From: GMQP-bins7 sp963776565
GTDB lineage: Bacteria; Actinomycetota; Thermoleophilia; Gaiellales; Gaiellaceae
Assembly (NCBI GenBank): GCA_963776565.1
Contig: CAVZNF010000011.1
Location: 62,001 to 126,000 of the forward strand
DNA: 64,000 nt
Direction of reading: 5' to 3'
The notes beneath the pieces are model-generated. The model did not search any database, was not told where the DNA came from, and worked only from the letters and a program-made list of their open reading frames with translations. Both the position numbers and the translations under genes were made by a program. This document shows positions 61,905-64,000 of this stretch, one piece after another (the first letter of the stretch is position 1; the number at the start of each line of letters is the position of its first letter).

Positions 61905-62492
61905 CTACGAGCGGTGCTCGATCACCCGGTCGATGATCCCGTACTCCCGGGCCTCCGCGGACGTCATGTAGTAGTCGCGCTCCATGTCCGTCGAGACCTT
62001 CTCGATCGTCTGGGACGTGTGCTTGGACATGATCTCCTCCATTAGCCGCTTGAGGCTGATTACCTCCCGCGCCTGGATCTCGATGTCCGTCGGCTGGCCG
62101 GAGAACCCCGCGGATCCCTGGTGGATCAGGATCTTCGAATGCGGCAGCGCGCTGCGCTTGCCTTCCGCGCCGCCTGCCAGGACGACCGCGCCCATGGACA
62201 TCGCCATGCCGACGCAGATCGTCTGCACGTCCGGCTTGATGAACTGCATCGTGTCGTAGATCGCGAGGCCCGCGTACACGATGCCGCCCGGCGAGTTGAT
62301 GTAGATCGAGATGTCCTTGTCGGGGTCTTCCGACTCCAGATGGAGGAGCTGCGCGACGATGAGGTTTGCGATCTGGTCGTCGATCGGCGTGCCGAGGAAG
62401 ATGATGCGCTCGTTGAGCAGGCGCGAATAGATGTCGAACGAGCGCTCGCCGCGCGAGGTCTGCTCGATCACCATCGGAATCAGGGGGCTCAT
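61905..62492 (-). CDS. clpP: ATP-dependent Clp protease proteolytic subunit
   Basis: Serine protease subunit of 195 aa. Catalytic residues are Ser99 in GMAMSMGA, His124 in ILIHQGSAGFSGQPTDIE and an Asp in the ERDYYM region. It starts at ATG 62492, overlapping the tig stop (ATGA). A single ClpP is seen here, whereas many actinobacteria have clpP1P2 pairs side by side; any second copy lies elsewhere. Confidence 0.97.
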   Translation of the reverse strand: MSPLIPMVIEQTSRGERSFDIYSRLLNERIIFLGTPIDDQIANLIVAQLLHLESEDPDKDISIYINSPGGIVYAGLAIYDTMQFIKPDVQTICVGMAMSMGAVVLAGGAEGKRSALPHSKILIHQGSAGFSGQPTDIEIQAREVISLKRLMEEIMSKHTSQTIEKVSTDMERDYYMTSAEAREYGIIDRVIEHRS

Positions 62493-63844
62493 TCGGTCTC
62501 CTTGCTACCGGGGGTCCACAACTTCGTCTCCCCTTCGGGTTTCTCCTTGTCTGGTGTCCAGAGCTTGTCTCGCGCTTCCGCGAGCTCGGGTGCGATCGGC
62601 TTGACGTCTTGGACGAGGCGGTCGAGCGCGGCGCGGAGCCGGAGATCCTCGCGGATCGACTCCTGCTGGCCGTGCGCCCAGACGTCCTCGATGACGCCTT
62701 CGACGTCATCCTCGCCGGACGCCGCGGCCTCCTCGCGGATGTACGTCTTCACCTCGTCGTCCGAGACCTCGATGCCCGCTTTCTCGGCGAGCGCCTCGAG
62801 CGCGAGCTCGCGCGCAACGGAAACGGCGGCCTCGAGCACCATCTGGCGCTCGAGCTCCTGCATGCTCCCGCCGCTCGCCGCGAGGTAGGCCTCGAGCGAG
62901 ATCCCGCGCCGCTCGAGCGAGCGGGCAAATCCTGTGAGGAGATCCGCGGCTCGCGTGCGCACGAGCGGGAGCGCCGGCTGCACCGCCGACGCGCGAACGA
63001 GCTCGTCGACGGCAGTGATGCGGAACGCCGCCTCGATCTCGGCATCGAGCTGCTCGCGAAGCGTCCCCTCGATGCTCGCGCGCAACTCGGCGAGCGTGTC
63101 GAACTCGCTGGCCGACCGCGCGAGCTCGTCGTCGAGCTCGGGGAGAACCTTCTCCTGCACCTCGCGTACCGTCACCTCGACGGTCGAGCTCGACCCGTCG
63201 GCGAGCGGGAACGCGATCTGCTTCGTCTCACCCGCCGACGCGCCGACGAGCGCCGCCTCGAGCTCGGGTGAGAGCCGCCCGCCGCCCAGCTCGAGGACCG
63301 TGTCCGGCTGGGCCTCGCCGTCGGAGTCGAGGAGATCGACGAGGAGCGTGTCGCCCGCCTTCGCGGGACGATCGCCCGCCGGCGCGAGCTCTGCGACCGA
63401 CTCGCGCAACGCCTCGACCTCGGCGTCCACCGCGTCCTGCGGCACCTCGATCTCGGCACGCGCGACTTCGAGCGTCGTCCAGTCGACGAGCTCGGGGAGC
63501 GCCTGCACCTCGACCGTCGCGATGAAGCTCCACGCTTCGTCGGCCGTGTCGGGAAGCTCGAACTCGTAGGCCGGGTCGGAGACCGGGCGCACGCGACTCC
63601 GTGTCGCCGCGCTCCAGAACCAACCCCCGATGTGGCTGTCGACCGCCTCCGCGTAGATCCGCTCCTTGCCGAGTCGGGAGACGAGCACCGGCTTCGGGAT
63701 CTTCCCCTTGCGGAAGCCGGGGATCTTGACGCTCTCGGACAGGTCCGACAACGCGTGCTCGACCGCGTGCTGCACCTGGTCGGGCGAGACGTCGACCGTC
63801 AGGCGCACGCGGTTCTCCCCGAGGCTCTCTACGGCTGTGGACAC
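62489..63844 (-). CDS. tig: Trigger factor
   Basis: Ribosome-associated folding chaperone of 451 aa. The N-terminal domain has the ribosome-binding loop GFRKGKIPKPVL; a PPIase-like middle region (AKAGDTLLVDLLDSDG, LELGGGRLSPELEAALVGASAGE) and the helical C-terminal arms (ELERQMVLEAAVSVARELALEALAEKAGIEVSDDEVK) follow. The tail is odd: KLWTP occurs twice, 15 residues apart, at the extreme C terminus. GTG 63844 is preferred over the longer frame, as it begins the standard VSTAVESLGENRVRLTV. tig-clpP-clpX is the conserved order. Confidence 0.95.
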   Translation of the reverse strand: MSTAVESLGENRVRLTVDVSPDQVQHAVEHALSDLSESVKIPGFRKGKIPKPVLVSRLGKERIYAEAVDSHIGGWFWSAATRSRVRPVSDPAYEFELPDTADEAWSFIATVEVQALPELVDWTTLEVARAEIEVPQDAVDAEVEALRESVAELAPAGDRPAKAGDTLLVDLLDSDGEAQPDTVLELGGGRLSPELEAALVGASAGETKQIAFPLADGSSSTVEVTVREVQEKVLPELDDELARSASEFDTLAELRASIEGTLREQLDAEIEAAFRITAVDELVRASAVQPALPLVRTRAADLLTGFARSLERRGISLEAYLAASGGSMQELERQMVLEAAVSVARELALEALAEKAGIEVSDDEVKTYIREEAAASGEDDVEGVIEDVWAHGQQESIREDLRLRAALDRLVQDVKPIAPELAEARDKLWTPDKEKPEGETKLWTPGSKETE

Positions 63845-63880
63845 TGGGCCATTCAACCAGCCGCGGCTAGGGTCAGGCCC

Positions 63881-64000
63881 GTGGATCGGTACGACGTCGT
63901 CGTGGTCGGAGTCGGCGGGATGGGAAGCGCCGCGCTCTATCACCTCGCCCGGCGCGGAAAGCGCGTCCTCGGGCTCGAGCGCTTCGACCTGCTCCACGAG
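63881..64000 (+). CDS. Sarcosine oxidase-like FAD enzyme (partial, cut by window end)
   Basis: First 40 codons of a FAD-dependent oxidase from GTG 63881. The N terminus is a dinucleotide-binding motif VVVVGVGGMGSAALYHLARRGKRVLGLERFD, closest to monomeric sarcosine oxidase/N-methyltryptophan oxidase (GSAxxYHLARRG, then LGLExFD). It diverges from tig with 36 bases between the starts, so the two promoters overlap or lie inside the genes. The rest is outside the window. Confidence 0.75.
   Translation, partial: MDRYDVVVVGVGGMGSAALYHLARRGKRVLGLERFDLLHE

Overview
The window is a 64 kb piece of a high-GC actinobacterial chromosome. Many genes start with GTG, neighbours often overlap by ATGA or GTGA, Shine-Dalgarno boxes are AGGAGG-like, and the proteins are rich in Ala, Arg, Gly and Asp. 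A complete mreBCD-PBP2-RodA block beside RNase E/G-rplU-rpmA-obgE-nadD-rsfS, together with transmembrane SARP regulators, zinc-ribbon/cyclase/AAA proteins and GTG starts, suggests a deep-branching actinobacterium, most likely class Thermoleophilia (Gaiellales or Solirubrobacterales). This placement is an inference; no 16S gene is present. I see no CRISPR array, insertion sequence, prophage or replication origin. One tRNA gene is present (tRNA-Ala-GGC).

Left part (1-35 kb) is an accessory, mixed-strand region. It holds small membrane and secreted proteins and a tandem MarR-like regulator. At 4.5-8.9 kb an OmpR-type two-component system diverges from an envelope redox operon: two related small anchored proteins, ApbE flavin transferase, a ferric-reductase-like haem membrane protein and a [3Fe-4S]-type ferredoxin. 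At 9-14 kb a cyclase fused to a YHS metal domain lies upstream of a flavoprotein, a multicopper oxidase carrying two heavy-metal-binding domains and a His-rich linker, and a membrane-anchored hydrolase. At 15-19 kb a membrane-spanning SARP regulator with a beta-propeller diverges from two secreted WSPDG-repeat propeller proteins. Then follow an HtrA-type protease, a LigD-type polymerase domain, an NlpC/P60 protein, a DUF4097 and ribbon-helix-helix operon, an M29 aminopeptidase, the 2-oxoglutarate dehydrogenase E1, a secreted glycosidase-like protein and homogentisate dioxygenase.

Right part (35-64 kb) is core and almost all on the minus strand. In transcription order it reads tig-clpP-clpX, a FAD oxidase, DUF4242, gamma-glutamyltransferase, thioesterase, valS, folC, two small membrane proteins, ndk, methyltransferase, maf, mreB-mreC-mreD-mrdA-rodA, RNase E/G, rplU, rpmA, obgE, nadD, rsfS and tRNA-Ala. 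The block joins proteolysis, translation, cell-shape and ribosome-assembly functions. A zinc-ribbon/cyclase/AAA regulator on the plus strand interrupts it.

A caution for any reader: at least 20 apparent single-base frameshifts break otherwise well-conserved genes, including essential ones (valS, folC, sucA). They are densest at 48.7-54.4 kb. The likeliest cause is indel error in the assembly rather than gene decay, so the broken genes are annotated here as single loci spanning the shift.
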